Source: Flavimaribacter sp039888615 (GTDB taxonomy: Bacteria > Pseudomonadota > Alphaproteobacteria > Rhizobiales > Rhizobiaceae). Taken from it: a stretch of DNA of 64,000 nt. The stretch lies in NCBI GenBank assembly GCA_039888615.1, contig JBDQQS010000001.1. The stretch is one strand, 5' to 3'. This document shows, piece after piece, positions 34,859-44,251 of this stretch. The notes beneath the pieces are model-generated. The model ran no database searches. It saw only the letters and a list, made by a program, of their open reading frames with translations, and had not been told where the DNA came from. Position 1 is the stretch's first letter, and each line of letters begins with the position of its first letter. A program made the translations under genes and the position numbers.

Positions 34859-35653
34859 ATGTTGACGGGCAAGGCCCGGGTTGTGGCGATGATCGGTTCG
34901 CCCATCGCACATGCAAAGTCGCCGGCCATATTCAACAGCTGGTTCGCCAAACACAACATGGCTGCGCTCATGACGCCGATGGACATTCCCGCAGATGATC
35001 TCGGCGCATTCTTTCGGTTTCTGCGCGGCTGGAGCAACTGCAACGGCGCCGTGGTGACGGCGCCGCACAAGCAAACCTGCCTTGAACTGGTCGACAGCGC
35101 CACGCAAAGAGCCAGATTGCTGCAAGCCGTAAACGTCGTCACGAGAAACGCAGACGGAAGCCTGACAGGGGATAACGTCGACGGAGACGGGTTCGTCCGG
35201 GCAATGCAGTCGAAGGGTCATGACCCGGCCTCTGGCGCGGTCCTGATTTTCGGCTGCGGCGGGGCCGGCGCCGCGATCGCCCTCGCGCTGACGAACGCAG
35301 GGGCAATGCAGGTACAGCTATTCGACACCGATGACGATCGCATGCGGCGACTGGCGTTACTCCTGACGAACAACTCCACGGCGTCAATATCCTGCGGAAA
35401 GCCGGACTCGATTACGGACTATCATCTGATTGTCAACGCGACGACGGTCGGGCTTCACGACGACTCGCGGATATGCCCTCTCGAGACGGCGTCGCCAGGA
35501 GCCGTTGTTGCCGATATCGTTTCCTCTGGCAGCCTGACCGCCTGGTTGCGCGCAGCCCGCGCGCGCGGCAATCCGATCATGACCGGAGAGGATATGGCCC
35601 AGGGTCAGTTCGACCTTCTGGCTTCCCGAACCGGTTTCGACATGCAATTATAA
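34859..35653 (+). CDS. Shikimate/quinate dehydrogenase-like protein (AroE/YdiB family)
   Basis: 264 residues from ATG 34859 (a TTG at 34811 is open but overlaps the LysR-box candidate). AroE fold with VVAMIGSPIAHAKSP, VVTAPHK (catalytic Lys), TGDNVDGDGF (catalytic Asp), a GCGGAGAAIA dinucleotide loop, NATTVGL and GEDMAQGQ. The HSKSP motif reads HAKSP, and the Asn of NVTxPxK is Val, both in the substrate carboxylate site, so the substrate may differ from shikimate. It leads an operon-like set with an ABC importer, suggesting catabolism rather than aromatic biosynthesis. Confidence 0.82.
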   Translation: MLTGKARVVAMIGSPIAHAKSPAIFNSWFAKHNMAALMTPMDIPADDLGAFFRFLRGWSNCNGAVVTAPHKQTCLELVDSATQRARLLQAVNVVTRNADGSLTGDNVDGDGFVRAMQSKGHDPASGAVLIFGCGGAGAAIALALTNAGAMQVQLFDTDDDRMRRLALLLTNNSTASISCGKPDSITDYHLIVNATTVGLHDDSRICPLETASPGAVVADIVSSGSLTAWLRAARARGNPIMTGEDMAQGQFDLLASRTGFDMQL

Positions 35654-35779
35654 TGGCCTAAGCCGCCCATAGCTTGAGGCTATTGCTTTGACAGCAGACT
35701 TGCCTACCAAATAACGACGGCGTCAACCAAAGTCCCGCCACGGCTCACGGCACAGACCGCGGGCTTTCCTGAGGAGGAT

Positions 35780-36817
35780 ATGATGAAAAGATCTCTTGAA
35801 ATTCCCGCGCTCCTGCGGCGCGCCACTCTCGCATTCACTGTTGCTGCAGCCACGATCGTTTCCACTGCTTACGCGCTGGCGGACGACAAGGTCGTTGTGG
35901 GCGCATTGCGCTTTACGTCCCACTCGGCAGGCTTCATCGCCTACGAGAAAGGCTACTTCAAGGACGAAGGGCTCGACGTCGAGTTCAAGTTCTTCCAGGC
36001 AGCCCAGCCGATCGCTGTCGCGGTGGCTTCGGGCGACGCCGATTTCGGCATCGCCGGCCTGACCGGCGGTCTGATGAACCTCGCAGAAAAGGGATCGGTC
36101 AAGGTCGTCGCCGGCGTGCTTCATGAAAAGATCGGCGTTGACGGCATGATGATCCTTGCTTCGAACAACGCCTACGACAACGGTCTGAATTCCGTCGACA
36201 AGTTGAAGGGCCATTCCGTGGCGATGACCCAGGTTGGCTCGACGTTCCATTACATGGCCGCTCGCATCGCGGAAAAATCCGGCTACTCGATCGATGAGCT
36301 GAAACTTGTGCCCCTGCAGAAGGTAGGCTCCATGATCGCCGCGCTGAAGAGCGGACAGGTCGACTCCATGATCATGGTGCCGCATATCGCCAAGCCGCTC
36401 GTCGAAAACGGCGACGCCAAGATGCTTGGCTGGCTCTACGATTATGCGGAATACCAGATTTCGGCTCTGTTCACGTCGACGAAAAACACCGAAGAGCGTC
36501 GTGACATGGTTGAGCGCTTCGTCAAAGCCTACGCCAGGGGCATCGCCGACTTCAACAGCGTCATGCTGGCCGAAGACGCCGACCCGCAGGAACTGGAAGA
36601 CATGACGAAGATGATTCACAAATATGTCTACCAGGATCGTCCTTACGAGAAGGCTGCGCCCTCCATCCAGAATGGCGCCATGAACCTGAACGACAATGCA
36701 TCGCTGGACCTGACTGACGCTAAAAAGCAGATGAAGTGGTTCCAGGACGCCGGACTGGTTTCCCCGTCTCTGACGATTGAAATGATGGTCGATCCGAGTT
36801 TCGTTGAAACTTACTGA
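35780..36817 (+). CDS. ABC transporter substrate-binding protein (NitT/TauT type)
   Basis: 345 residues with a signal peptide ending TAYALADDK. The NMT1/SsuA-like fold is indicated by KVVVGALRFTSHSAGFIAY, FFQAAQPIAVAVASGDADFGIAG and the downstream ATPase and permease. Ligands of this family include nitrate, taurine, sulfonates and aromatic acids; neighbours (AroE-like, FAD oxidoreductase, BenE) hint at an organic acid. Confidence 0.9.
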   Translation: MMKRSLEIPALLRRATLAFTVAAATIVSTAYALADDKVVVGALRFTSHSAGFIAYEKGYFKDEGLDVEFKFFQAAQPIAVAVASGDADFGIAGLTGGLMNLAEKGSVKVVAGVLHEKIGVDGMMILASNNAYDNGLNSVDKLKGHSVAMTQVGSTFHYMAARIAEKSGYSIDELKLVPLQKVGSMIAALKSGQVDSMIMVPHIAKPLVENGDAKMLGWLYDYAEYQISALFTSTKNTEERRDMVERFVKAYARGIADFNSVMLAEDADPQELEDMTKMIHKYVYQDRPYEKAAPSIQNGAMNLNDNASLDLTDAKKQMKWFQDAGLVSPSLTIEMMVDPSFVETY

Positions 36818-36844
36818 CCGATCTGACAGGGAGCTTGCCGGACC

Positions 36845-37612
36845 GTGGACCTCGAAATCAGGAATCTGAGCCACAAATACAACGATCTCGAAGTGCTGAA
36901 ATCCATCAGCCTGGAGATTCGCAGTGGCCAGATCGTCTGCATCGTTGGGCCTTCCGGGTGCGGCAAGTCCACACTTCTGAGGATGATCGGCGGCCTTGAA
37001 GAACCCACTTCAGGCGGCGTCTACCAGATCGGAGACCCTCCGGCCGATAGCCTCAACCCTCTGACCTATATCTTCCAGGATTTCGCTCTGCTGCCCTGGC
37101 GCACCGCATGGGGCAATATCTCGCTGGTCCTGGAAGAACACAAACTCGGCGCACAAGCGGTGCGTGAGCGGATCGAAAATGTGCTTGAACGCACCCGCCT
37201 GACGGAGTTCGCGAACGCCTATCCGCGACAGCTTTCCGGCGGCATGAAACAGCGTGTCGCAATCGCCCGTGCGCTGGCCGTCAATCCGGCGGTTCTGCTG
37301 ATGGACGAACCGCTTTCGGCGCTCGACAGCCAGACACGCGAATTGCTTATGGATGATTTCATCGCGCTCTGGCAGCGCGAAGCGTTCACAGCCTGTTATG
37401 TCACGCACAATCTCGCCGAAGCCGTCGCGCTGGGGCACAAGATCATTGTACTGTCGCGTCGTCCCGGCGTTATCAGAAATGTCGTCGAGATATCGGTTCC
37501 GATCGGTGAAAGACAGCACGGCAGTCCGGAACTGATCGAGATCCAGGACCAGTTGTGGGAGATGATGCGCGAAGAAGCTCTTTCAGCTGACAGGGAGTTG
37601 GCGGATGTCTGA
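36845..37612 (+). CDS. ABC transporter ATP-binding protein (NitT/TauT type)
   Basis: 255 residues from a GTG start. Walker A GPSGCGKSTLL, Q-loop YIFQDFALLPW, signature LSGGMKQRVAIARAL, Walker B VLLMDEPLSALD and His-loop YVTHNLAEA are all present. It overlaps the permease gene by 8 bases. Confidence 0.96.
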   Translation: MDLEIRNLSHKYNDLEVLKSISLEIRSGQIVCIVGPSGCGKSTLLRMIGGLEEPTSGGVYQIGDPPADSLNPLTYIFQDFALLPWRTAWGNISLVLEEHKLGAQAVRERIENVLERTRLTEFANAYPRQLSGGMKQRVAIARALAVNPAVLLMDEPLSALDSQTRELLMDDFIALWQREAFTACYVTHNLAEAVALGHKIIVLSRRPGVIRNVVEISVPIGERQHGSPELIEIQDQLWEMMREEALSADRELADV

Positions 37613-38444
37613 TCTTGCACAACGCCGCGACGACGCAGTCACCACTTCCCCGGAGGACGAAATCAGGAAAGTCCGCTATCGCGGCGGCGGTTTCTCGCCC
37701 AAGCCGCGCGCGCTGATCGCCCCGATCGTCTTTCTCGTGCTCGTTGTCATCTGGGAACTCGGAAGCAATTTCGGCTTGATTCCACCGATCGTATTGCCGT
37801 CGCCCTCGGAAGTTGTTCAAGCGCTGAAAGACCTCATCCAGAGCGGCCTGCTGTGGAAACATCTCAGCGCTTCGCTCTACCGGCTCATCATCGGCTTTAC
37901 GTGCGGCACCATGCTGGGTCTCGCCGTCGGCGCGCTGATCGGGCTCTGGTCCTACCCGCGCGCGGCCCTGCGGCCGCTTGTCGCCGCCATCTTCCCGATA
38001 CCGAAAATCGCGCTGCTTCCGTTGTTCATCATCTGGTTCGGCATTGGCGAGGGGTCAAAGGTCGCGACAATTCTTTTCGGATCGTTTTTTCCGACGGTCA
38101 TCGCCACCTATGGCGGCATAGAGGCGGTGGACCGTTCGCTAATCAACATGGGACAGAGCTTCAATCTGTCTCGCTGGTCAATCATACGCAAAATCATCTT
38201 CCCGAGCGCCCTGCCCGCGATTCTCAACGGCATGCGCATTTCGGCGTCAATCTCGATTATTCTGCTGGTTGCAGCGGAAATGATTGGCGCGGAATACGGC
38301 ATTGGCGCCTATGTGCTGCTCGCAGGCAACCTGATGTCCACCGATCAGCTGATCGCAGGCGTCATCCTGCTTTCGATCCTGGGGCTGATCGTGAGCTACC
38401 TGATTTCGCTCGCCGAACTGTATTTCCTGCGCTGGCGCAGATAG
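37605..38444 (+). CDS. ABC transporter permease (NitT/TauT type)
   Basis: 279 residues, a short hydrophilic N-terminus then about six membrane helices with the binding-protein-dependent EAA-like loop (LSRWSIIRKIIFPSALPAIL). Third component of the importer at 35780-38444. Confidence 0.93.
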   Translation: MSDLAQRRDDAVTTSPEDEIRKVRYRGGGFSPKPRALIAPIVFLVLVVIWELGSNFGLIPPIVLPSPSEVVQALKDLIQSGLLWKHLSASLYRLIIGFTCGTMLGLAVGALIGLWSYPRAALRPLVAAIFPIPKIALLPLFIIWFGIGEGSKVATILFGSFFPTVIATYGGIEAVDRSLINMGQSFNLSRWSIIRKIIFPSALPAILNGMRISASISIILLVAAEMIGAEYGIGAYVLLAGNLMSTDQLIAGVILLSILGLIVSYLISLAELYFLRWRR

Positions 38445-38456
38445 GAGAATTGCCAA

Positions 38457-39734
38457 TTGTCTTCCGACGAAAGCTGGCAGCCCGACTATGACGTTGTCGT
38501 TGCCGGCGGCGGAGCCGCTGGCGTTGGCGCGGCTATCGGGGCTGCGCTCACGGGCGCCAAGGTGTGTCTCGTGGAAAAATACGGTTTCCTCGGAGGCGCT
38601 GCGACCAATGCGCAGGTGCTGGCCTATTGCGGTTTCTTTCAGCAGGCGCCAGAACCCATACAGGCGGTGGCCGGCGCTGGCGAACTGGTGCTTGATGAAT
38701 TGCGCCGACATGGTCTTGATGCAAAACCCTACCGTTCTCCGACCACCGGAAACTGGATCATCCTCCTCGATCCGGAAGTGCTGAAACTGTCGCTTGACCG
38801 TATCTGCGCCGAGCATGGAATCGACGTTCTGCTGCACACCCGCGTCGCCTCGGTTTCTCGCACCGGGCACCACCTCGAATCGGTGATGCTCGCAGGGATG
38901 GACGGACGCAGGCGCGTCATCGCAGACGCTTTCGTGGACGCAAGCGGCGACGCCAATCTCGCGCTGCTTTCCGGCGTCGATTGCCAGACAGGCGACGAGA
39001 ACGGCCATCTTCAGGCCGTGACCATGCCGCTGAGAATTGGCGGGTTGGCGCCCGGAACACGGATCGACCGGCAAGTCATCATCGCCACGACGGAAAAATA
39101 CAACGAGACGAGCGACCTGAAGATCAATCGCAGCGACGGCGGCATCTACACGCGCGTGCCGGGTTCGGATGATTTCTGGTGGCTGACTGTCGACTTGCCG
39201 ATCGATGATCTGAGCTCCAGTTCCTTCACACGCGCGGAACAGCAAGGTCGCATGATGGCGCATGGGCTCGTCCAGGCCCTTCGCGACCATGTCGATGGTT
39301 TCGAGGACGCCTACCTGGCCCAGACCGGGCCGCAGATCGGCATTCGTGAAAGCCGACATCCGAAAGCCCGCTACCGGATGACATTCGATGACGTCATCAG
39401 CGGCCGCAAATGCGACCATCCGATCGCACGCGCCGCATGGCCAATCGAACTGCATGGCGAGGCCGGCAAGCCCATCTACCACTCCGTTGGCGGCGACGGT
39501 TACTGCCATGTACCGCTTGACGCCATAACCGCCGATGGCCTCGACAATCTCTGGTACGCCGGGCGCACCATCGGCGCCGACGGCAGAGCCTACGGCTCGA
39601 TCCGGGTCATGGGCACGGCGTTCGCCACCGGGGAAGCCGCCGGAACGGCGGCGGCCCTCAGCGCATCCTCGGCCAAACCCGCCTCCGCACAGGCCGTGAA
39701 CCAGGCGTTGGCCGCGCGCGGGGCACTGCTGTGA
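38457..39734 (+). CDS. FAD-dependent oxidoreductase
   Basis: 425 residues from TTG 38457, supported by AGGAGA about 8 bases upstream. N-terminal dinucleotide loop DVVVAGGGAAGVGAAIGAA and a GGAATNAQV segment as in FAD_oxidored-type dehydrogenases; DASGDANLALLSG follows. Substrate unknown. Its stop overlaps the next start, so it is translated together with the MmcQ/YjbR gene. Likely oxidises whatever the upstream importer brings in. Confidence 0.85.
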   Translation: MSSDESWQPDYDVVVAGGGAAGVGAAIGAALTGAKVCLVEKYGFLGGAATNAQVLAYCGFFQQAPEPIQAVAGAGELVLDELRRHGLDAKPYRSPTTGNWIILLDPEVLKLSLDRICAEHGIDVLLHTRVASVSRTGHHLESVMLAGMDGRRRVIADAFVDASGDANLALLSGVDCQTGDENGHLQAVTMPLRIGGLAPGTRIDRQVIIATTEKYNETSDLKINRSDGGIYTRVPGSDDFWWLTVDLPIDDLSSSSFTRAEQQGRMMAHGLVQALRDHVDGFEDAYLAQTGPQIGIRESRHPKARYRMTFDDVISGRKCDHPIARAAWPIELHGEAGKPIYHSVGGDGYCHVPLDAITADGLDNLWYAGRTIGADGRAYGSIRVMGTAFATGEAAGTAAALSASSAKPASAQAVNQALAARGALL

Positions 39735-40093
39735 CCCGCGAAGAGTTTGACCGGTTCTGCGCCAAACTTCCTGCCGTTACCCGCGTCGAACAATGGGGCG
39801 GCGCATCCGTCTGGAAGATCGGCGGCAAGATATTCGCCCTATGCTCGAACTGGGGCAAGGACACAAAAGACGCGGTCAGCTTCAAATGCAGCGATTTCTC
39901 CTACACGGTTCTGTGCGAACAGGAGGGCGTCGTTCCGGCGCCATATTTGGCGCGCGCAAAGTGGGTTCAGGTTCGCGACCCGGACGCCCTCGCCGATGTC
40001 GAGATCGCAAAATATATTGAAGCCGCCTACAACATCGTCGCAGCCAAGCTCACGAGAGCGCAGCGCAAGGCGCTTGGCATAGAGAAGCAATGA
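39731..40093 (+). CDS. MmcQ/YjbR-family protein
   Basis: 120 residues from GTG 39731, whose last two bases are part of the upstream stop. Pattern: REEFDRFCAKLPAVTRVEQWG, SVWKIGGKIFAL, SFKCSD and PAPYLARAKWVQV, typical of the CyaY-like MmcQ/YjbR DNA-binding family. Function unknown. Confidence 0.88.
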   Translation: MTREEFDRFCAKLPAVTRVEQWGGASVWKIGGKIFALCSNWGKDTKDAVSFKCSDFSYTVLCEQEGVVPAPYLARAKWVQVRDPDALADVEIAKYIEAAYNIVAAKLTRAQRKALGIEKQ

Positions 40094-40096
40094 ATC

Positions 40097-41239
40097 CTAA
40101 CGCTTGAGCAGGCGATCAAGTCCATAGACGGCAATCCCGGCGAGCAGCCCCCAGAAGGCCGCGCCAATGCCGAAAAGGGTCATGCCGGACGCCGTCACCA
40201 CAAAGGTGATGACCGCTGCAAAACGGGCCCCCTTTTCGTCCAGGCTATTGCCGAGCGCCCCGACCAGCGGCCCAAGCAACGCGATGCCGGCAATCGTCGC
40301 GACGAGTTCAGGCGGAAAGCTGGCGAAAATGACCACCACCGATGCGCCGATCAGGGTCAATACCGCATAGCCGGCGGCATAGACCGGACCGGTCAGCCAT
40401 CTCTTTTCCTTGTCCGGATGCGCGTCTTCACCAGTGCAGATTGAAGCGGTGATTGCTGCGAGGTTCGTCGTGTGCGCGCCGAAAGCTGCGGTCACGAGGG
40501 ACCCAAATCCCGTCACTGCGAGGATCGCACGCGTCGGCGCTTCGTAGCCTGCAGAGCGCAGCACTGCGAAACCGGGCAGGTTCTGCGACGCCATCGTGAC
40601 AAGATAAAGCGGCAATCCGAGACCAATGAGCACCGAGACGTTGAACTCGGGAACGATGATCTCGAATGTCGAAAGACGCAGTTCCTCAAGAGGCTTGGTC
40701 ATGCCGAGCAGATAGACGAGCACGACGCCCAGCGCCAGCACCGCCAACACGGCCCAGGAAGGCGAGAATATTCGCACGACAATGAACAGGAGCACCATCG
40801 GCAGCACCAGTTGCGGAATGGCGTTCAGATGCGTGAAGACAGCGGCCACAAACCCGAAAAGAACGCCAGCGAGCATCGCCGACGCGACAGCCTGCGGAAT
40901 TTTGGCGATCAGCGCATTGATCGGACGGAAAGCTCCCGTCAGCAGGATGAGCGCGGCGGCGAGGATAAATGCGCCGGCGGCTTCCGGCAGCGTGATGCTG
41001 GTGGTGGTCGCAATCATCGCGGCCCCGGGCGTCGACCAGGCCGCGACGATCGGGATACGGAAACGAATGCTGAGAACGGCGGTAGAAAACATCGTCGCGG
41101 CGCAAGCGCCGCTGATCCAAGAGGCCGTCTGCGCTTCCGTCGCTCCGACGGCGTGCGCCGCCGCGATAACGATCGCGACTGAGCTTCCAAACCCCACTAA
41201 CACCGCGACGAGCGCCGAAATGATTACCGATGAACGCAT
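40097..41239 (-). CDS. BenE-family benzoate/H+ symporter-like transporter
   Basis: 380 residues, about 11-12 membrane helices, with RSSVIISALVAVLVGFGSSVAIV at the N-terminus, WSTPGAAMIATTTSITLPEA and PGFAVLRSAGYEAPT, the BenE pattern. It lies convergent to the MmcQ/YjbR gene by 3 bases. Family members import benzoate or related aromatic acids; specificity here is inference. Confidence 0.88.
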   Translation of the reverse strand: MRSSVIISALVAVLVGFGSSVAIVIAAAHAVGATEAQTASWISGACAATMFSTAVLSIRFRIPIVAAWSTPGAAMIATTTSITLPEAAGAFILAAALILLTGAFRPINALIAKIPQAVASAMLAGVLFGFVAAVFTHLNAIPQLVLPMVLLFIVVRIFSPSWAVLAVLALGVVLVYLLGMTKPLEELRLSTFEIIVPEFNVSVLIGLGLPLYLVTMASQNLPGFAVLRSAGYEAPTRAILAVTGFGSLVTAAFGAHTTNLAAITASICTGEDAHPDKEKRWLTGPVYAAGYAVLTLIGASVVVIFASFPPELVATIAGIALLGPLVGALGNSLDEKGARFAAVITFVVTASGMTLFGIGAAFWGLLAGIAVYGLDRLLKR

Positions 41240-41490
41240 GCAATCCGCCTTTCCGCAACGACCGCCTTGATGGAGCGAGTTGCGGCGGAAGTCAAAGCCT
41301 GCGTCGGGGCGAACCAGTTTCCATACCTTTGGTGCAGCTTTTTACAGGCGGATCGGGCGCTTTTGGTGCGAGTTCTCACAGATCGTTGTTTTCAAGAAGG
41401 AAATACAGCTCACGAAAACTGCACCGTAATCGCACTGCAAGTGTGGATCGTCACCCGCTATATCACTTCCACGATACAAGGAGCCCAATC

Positions 41491-42453
41491 ATGTTGAATG
41501 CAAAATACAGAAACAGCCTGCCGCAAATGAACGGCAAGACCATGCTGACGGATGGCGGCCTGGAAACGACACTCATCTTTCTTGAAGGAATGGATCTCCC
41601 ACATTTCGCCTCCTTCGATGTGCTGAAGACCGAAGAAGGCCGCGAAGCGACAAAAAACTATTATCGCCCATACGCCGAACTGGCGCGGGCGCAAAAGATG
41701 GGTTTCGTTCTTGAATCCGCGACCTGGCGAGCCAGCCCTGACTGGGGCAAGCTTCTGGGATATACCACCGCGCAACTGGAGCAGGCCAATCGGGCCAGCG
41801 TGACGCTGCTTGAAGAAATTCGCCATGCGTTCGAGACCGCCGAGTCCCCGTTTGTCATCAGCGGCAATCTCGGCCCACGCGGCGACGGATACAGCCCTAC
41901 CGCAATGATGTCCGTTGAAGAGGCCTGTGACTACCACTCCTGGCAAATCGGACTGTTTGCCGACGCCGGCGTCGATGTTGTCTCGGCTGTGACGATGAAC
42001 TATGTCGAGGAAGCGCTCGGAATAGCCCATGCCGCCAAAAAGGCGGACATGCCTGTCATTCTCGCTTATACCGTTGAGACGGACGGAAGATTGCCGACCG
42101 GACAGACGCTCGGAGACGCCATTGAACAGACCGACAGGAAAACCGGAAACTACCCGGTCTACTACATGATCAACTGCGCTCATCCGACCCACTTCAGGGA
42201 TGTGCTGGACAATCGCGACAGCTGGCTGTCTCGCATCGGCGGCCTGAGAGCGAACGCGTCCAAAATGAGCCACGCGGAACTGGACAACGCCGAGGAACTC
42301 GACGCCGGCGACCCGCAGGAGCTTGGCAGGGAGTACCACGAACTCATGCACATGCTGCCCAATCTCATGGTGCTCGGCGGATGTTGCGGTACGGATATCC
42401 GCCACATCGCAGCAATCCACGACGCCTGTTGCGGGCACAGAAAGGCCGCGTGA
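41491..42453 (+). CDS. Homocysteine S-methyltransferase family protein
   Basis: 320 residues from ATG 41491 after AAGGAG. N-terminal MLTDGGLETTLIFLEG, and the zinc site is complete: Cys in MINCAHPTHF and the Cys pair in LGGCCGTD. It methylates homocysteine or a related thiol/selenol, or takes the methyl from a betaine-like donor. It is the first gene of a pair with GNAT. Confidence 0.88.
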   Translation: MLNAKYRNSLPQMNGKTMLTDGGLETTLIFLEGMDLPHFASFDVLKTEEGREATKNYYRPYAELARAQKMGFVLESATWRASPDWGKLLGYTTAQLEQANRASVTLLEEIRHAFETAESPFVISGNLGPRGDGYSPTAMMSVEEACDYHSWQIGLFADAGVDVVSAVTMNYVEEALGIAHAAKKADMPVILAYTVETDGRLPTGQTLGDAIEQTDRKTGNYPVYYMINCAHPTHFRDVLDNRDSWLSRIGGLRANASKMSHAELDNAEELDAGDPQELGREYHELMHMLPNLMVLGGCCGTDIRHIAAIHDACCGHRKAA

Positions 42454-43067
42454 TGGTTGATTCAGCGCATCAGTCGCAGACACGTCGAACGCTAGTGACA
42501 AGACCGGCGACGCCGGATGACGCCGATCATCTGGCTCGCCTGATCAACTACGCCGGCGAAGGCATGCCTTATCATGTGTGGCAAAAGAACGCCGAAGCCG
42601 GCATGGACCCGTGGGAGTTCGGCCGCATTCGGGCCCGGCGCAGCGAAGGCGCATTCACCTACAGAAATGCAGTGATCGCTGAAGTTGAGGGAGATGTTGC
42701 GGCGTGCCTGATCACCTACCCGCTTGCGGGCACGCCGGAGCCAATCGATTACGACACGATGCCGGCGATGTTCGTCCCGCTGCAGGAACTGGAAAACCTC
42801 GCTCCAGGCACGCAATATGTCAACGTGCTGGCGACCCATCCGGAGCGTCGCAGTATGGGCTGCGGAACGCATCTTCTGGCTGAAGCCGAACGAATGGCCG
42901 GTGGACGCGCGATGAGTATCATCGTTTCCGATGGCAATACCGGCGCGCGACGCCTTTACGAGAAGACCGGCTACGTCGAAACCGACGCCCGACCGATCGT
43001 CAAGGAAGACGGCTGGGATTGCGACGGAGAAAACTGGGTGCTGCTCGTGAAACGAGATTCCAGGTAA
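42453..43067 (+). CDS. GNAT-family N-acetyltransferase
   Basis: 204 residues from ATG 42453, which overlaps the previous stop (ATGA). Acetyl-CoA site HPERRSMGCGTHLL and a C-terminal RRLYEKTGYVETDARP. Coupled to the homocysteine methyltransferase. Substrate unknown. Confidence 0.88.
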   Translation: MVDSAHQSQTRRTLVTRPATPDDADHLARLINYAGEGMPYHVWQKNAEAGMDPWEFGRIRARRSEGAFTYRNAVIAEVEGDVAACLITYPLAGTPEPIDYDTMPAMFVPLQELENLAPGTQYVNVLATHPERRSMGCGTHLLAEAERMAGGRAMSIIVSDGNTGARRLYEKTGYVETDARPIVKEDGWDCDGENWVLLVKRDSR

Positions 43068-43079
43068 ATCAAGAGCGCT

Positions 43080-43109
43080 CCGCCTTCGGTAAGAAGGCGG
43101 GGCTGTTTT
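43080..43109 (+). terminator. Rho-independent terminator after the GNAT gene
   Basis: Stem CCGCCTT / AAGGCGG with a 7-base loop, then GGCTGTTTT. 13 bases after the GNAT stop, between convergent genes. Confidence 0.65.
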
Positions 43110-43119
43110 CTCAGAAACG

Positions 43120-44121
43120 TTACTTCGCGAAGTTCGCGGCGATGCGTTGCTGGAGATAGTCGTGCGCCGTGATCGGCGCGTAGTGCTTTTCCGGCCCTTC
43201 GATGATCGCGTCCTTGTTGGCCTGACAGAAGAAGGCCATGGAATAGCGCGATCCGCGCGACTCTTCAGGCTTTGGCATCCGCACCCGATGGAGGGTCGAT
43301 TGCAGCTTGTCGTCGCTCCAGCGCATCAGCATGTCGCCGATATTGCAGGTGACGACGCCAGGCAGCGGCGGAACGTCCGTCCAGGCGAGTTCGCTAGATT
43401 CCTTGCCCGGACATAGCTGCAAACCGCCCTGCCCCGGCCGCTGATGCAACAGCGTCAGGCAGTCGAAATCCGTGTGGGCGCCGGCGCGCCAGAAGGACGT
43501 GAAGTCGTCCGGCTTGGCGTTGACCAGCTCGAGATAGTGCAGAAGGCGCAGCGTGCTTTGGTATTCCGGGGACACCGGATCGTGACGCTCGGTGAAGAAG
43601 TCTTCGACGAAACCGAGCTTCAAAGCGAAGCAGGATAGAACCCGCATGCCGAGTTCCCAGTTTGCCCGTTCAAAGCCGAGCATTGTGGTCTTGAAGCCGG
43701 CCAGTTCCTCTTCACTTGGCCACAGCTCGGTCATCCGCGGAAGCGTGATCTGGTAGGATTCTTTCTGATCCGCAGTGCCGGTCGACGGGCGCACTTGCGC
43801 CTTGTATTCCCAGCCAGCGTTCGTGCCGGACAGCAGCGGAAAGCGCGCCTTGACCTTTTCCGGAAGCGAAAAGAAGGCTTCCGAAGCCTCGAAGGCGCCG
43901 CCGATCAGCTCCTGGGGAACGCCGTGATTGACAAGCTGGAAAAAGCCGATGTCGGTCGACGCCGACCAGAGCGCATCGGCGATTTCGGTCTTTCGGGCGT
44001 CAAAATCCGACAGGTCGATGCGGGGAATGTCGCGAATCTTTTCCGAGCCCGCGCCGCCGAACGTCGTTTCCTTGTTCAGCTCGTCGAGGCTGTAGTTCTT
44101 TTCGGATACAGTTGTGTTCAT
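43120..44121 (-). CDS. Isopenicillin-N-synthase-like 2-oxoglutarate/Fe(II) dioxygenase
   Basis: 333 residues. N-terminal DIOX_N domain (IPRIDLSDFD, GFFQLVNHGVPQEL) and a C-terminal 2OG-Fe(II) domain with the full facial triad: His-x-Asp in AHTDFDCLTLL and distal His in STLHRVRMP, plus the R-x-S motif in GSRYSMAFF. Oxidises an unknown substrate. It is followed by a NitT/TauT-type importer on the same strand, which suggests the two act on one compound. Family members include ethylene-forming and gibberellin-type oxygenases, so product guesses are weak. Confidence 0.87.
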   Translation of the reverse strand: MNTTVSEKNYSLDELNKETTFGGAGSEKIRDIPRIDLSDFDARKTEIADALWSASTDIGFFQLVNHGVPQELIGGAFEASEAFFSLPEKVKARFPLLSGTNAGWEYKAQVRPSTGTADQKESYQITLPRMTELWPSEEELAGFKTTMLGFERANWELGMRVLSCFALKLGFVEDFFTERHDPVSPEYQSTLRLLHYLELVNAKPDDFTSFWRAGAHTDFDCLTLLHQRPGQGGLQLCPGKESSELAWTDVPPLPGVVTCNIGDMLMRWSDDKLQSTLHRVRMPKPEESRGSRYSMAFFCQANKDAIIEGPEKHYAPITAHDYLQQRIAANFAK

Positions 44122-44251
44122 TTGATTCTCCAATACGGGTAATCCCGTGTTTCCCATGGAGCAATGACCACGTCGTGTGACGTTGACTGCTTCTACTCCG
44201 TTGCCATTGACAGTCGTTGCTGGCCGTTTGGCCTTTTGCGGTCTCCTTTCG

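Noticed and set aside
35723..36874. A 383-codon open frame antisense to the substrate-binding protein
   Set aside because: No family resemblance; sense strand encodes a clear binding protein with a signal peptide.
38247..39509. A 420-codon open frame antisense to the FAD oxidoreductase
   Set aside because: Its product has no recognisable motif, while the sense frame has a dinucleotide-binding loop and operon context.
41240..41490. Possible SAM-type riboswitch before the homocysteine methyltransferase gene
   Set aside because: I looked for a structured leader and saw no convincing SAM-II or SAH-type core.
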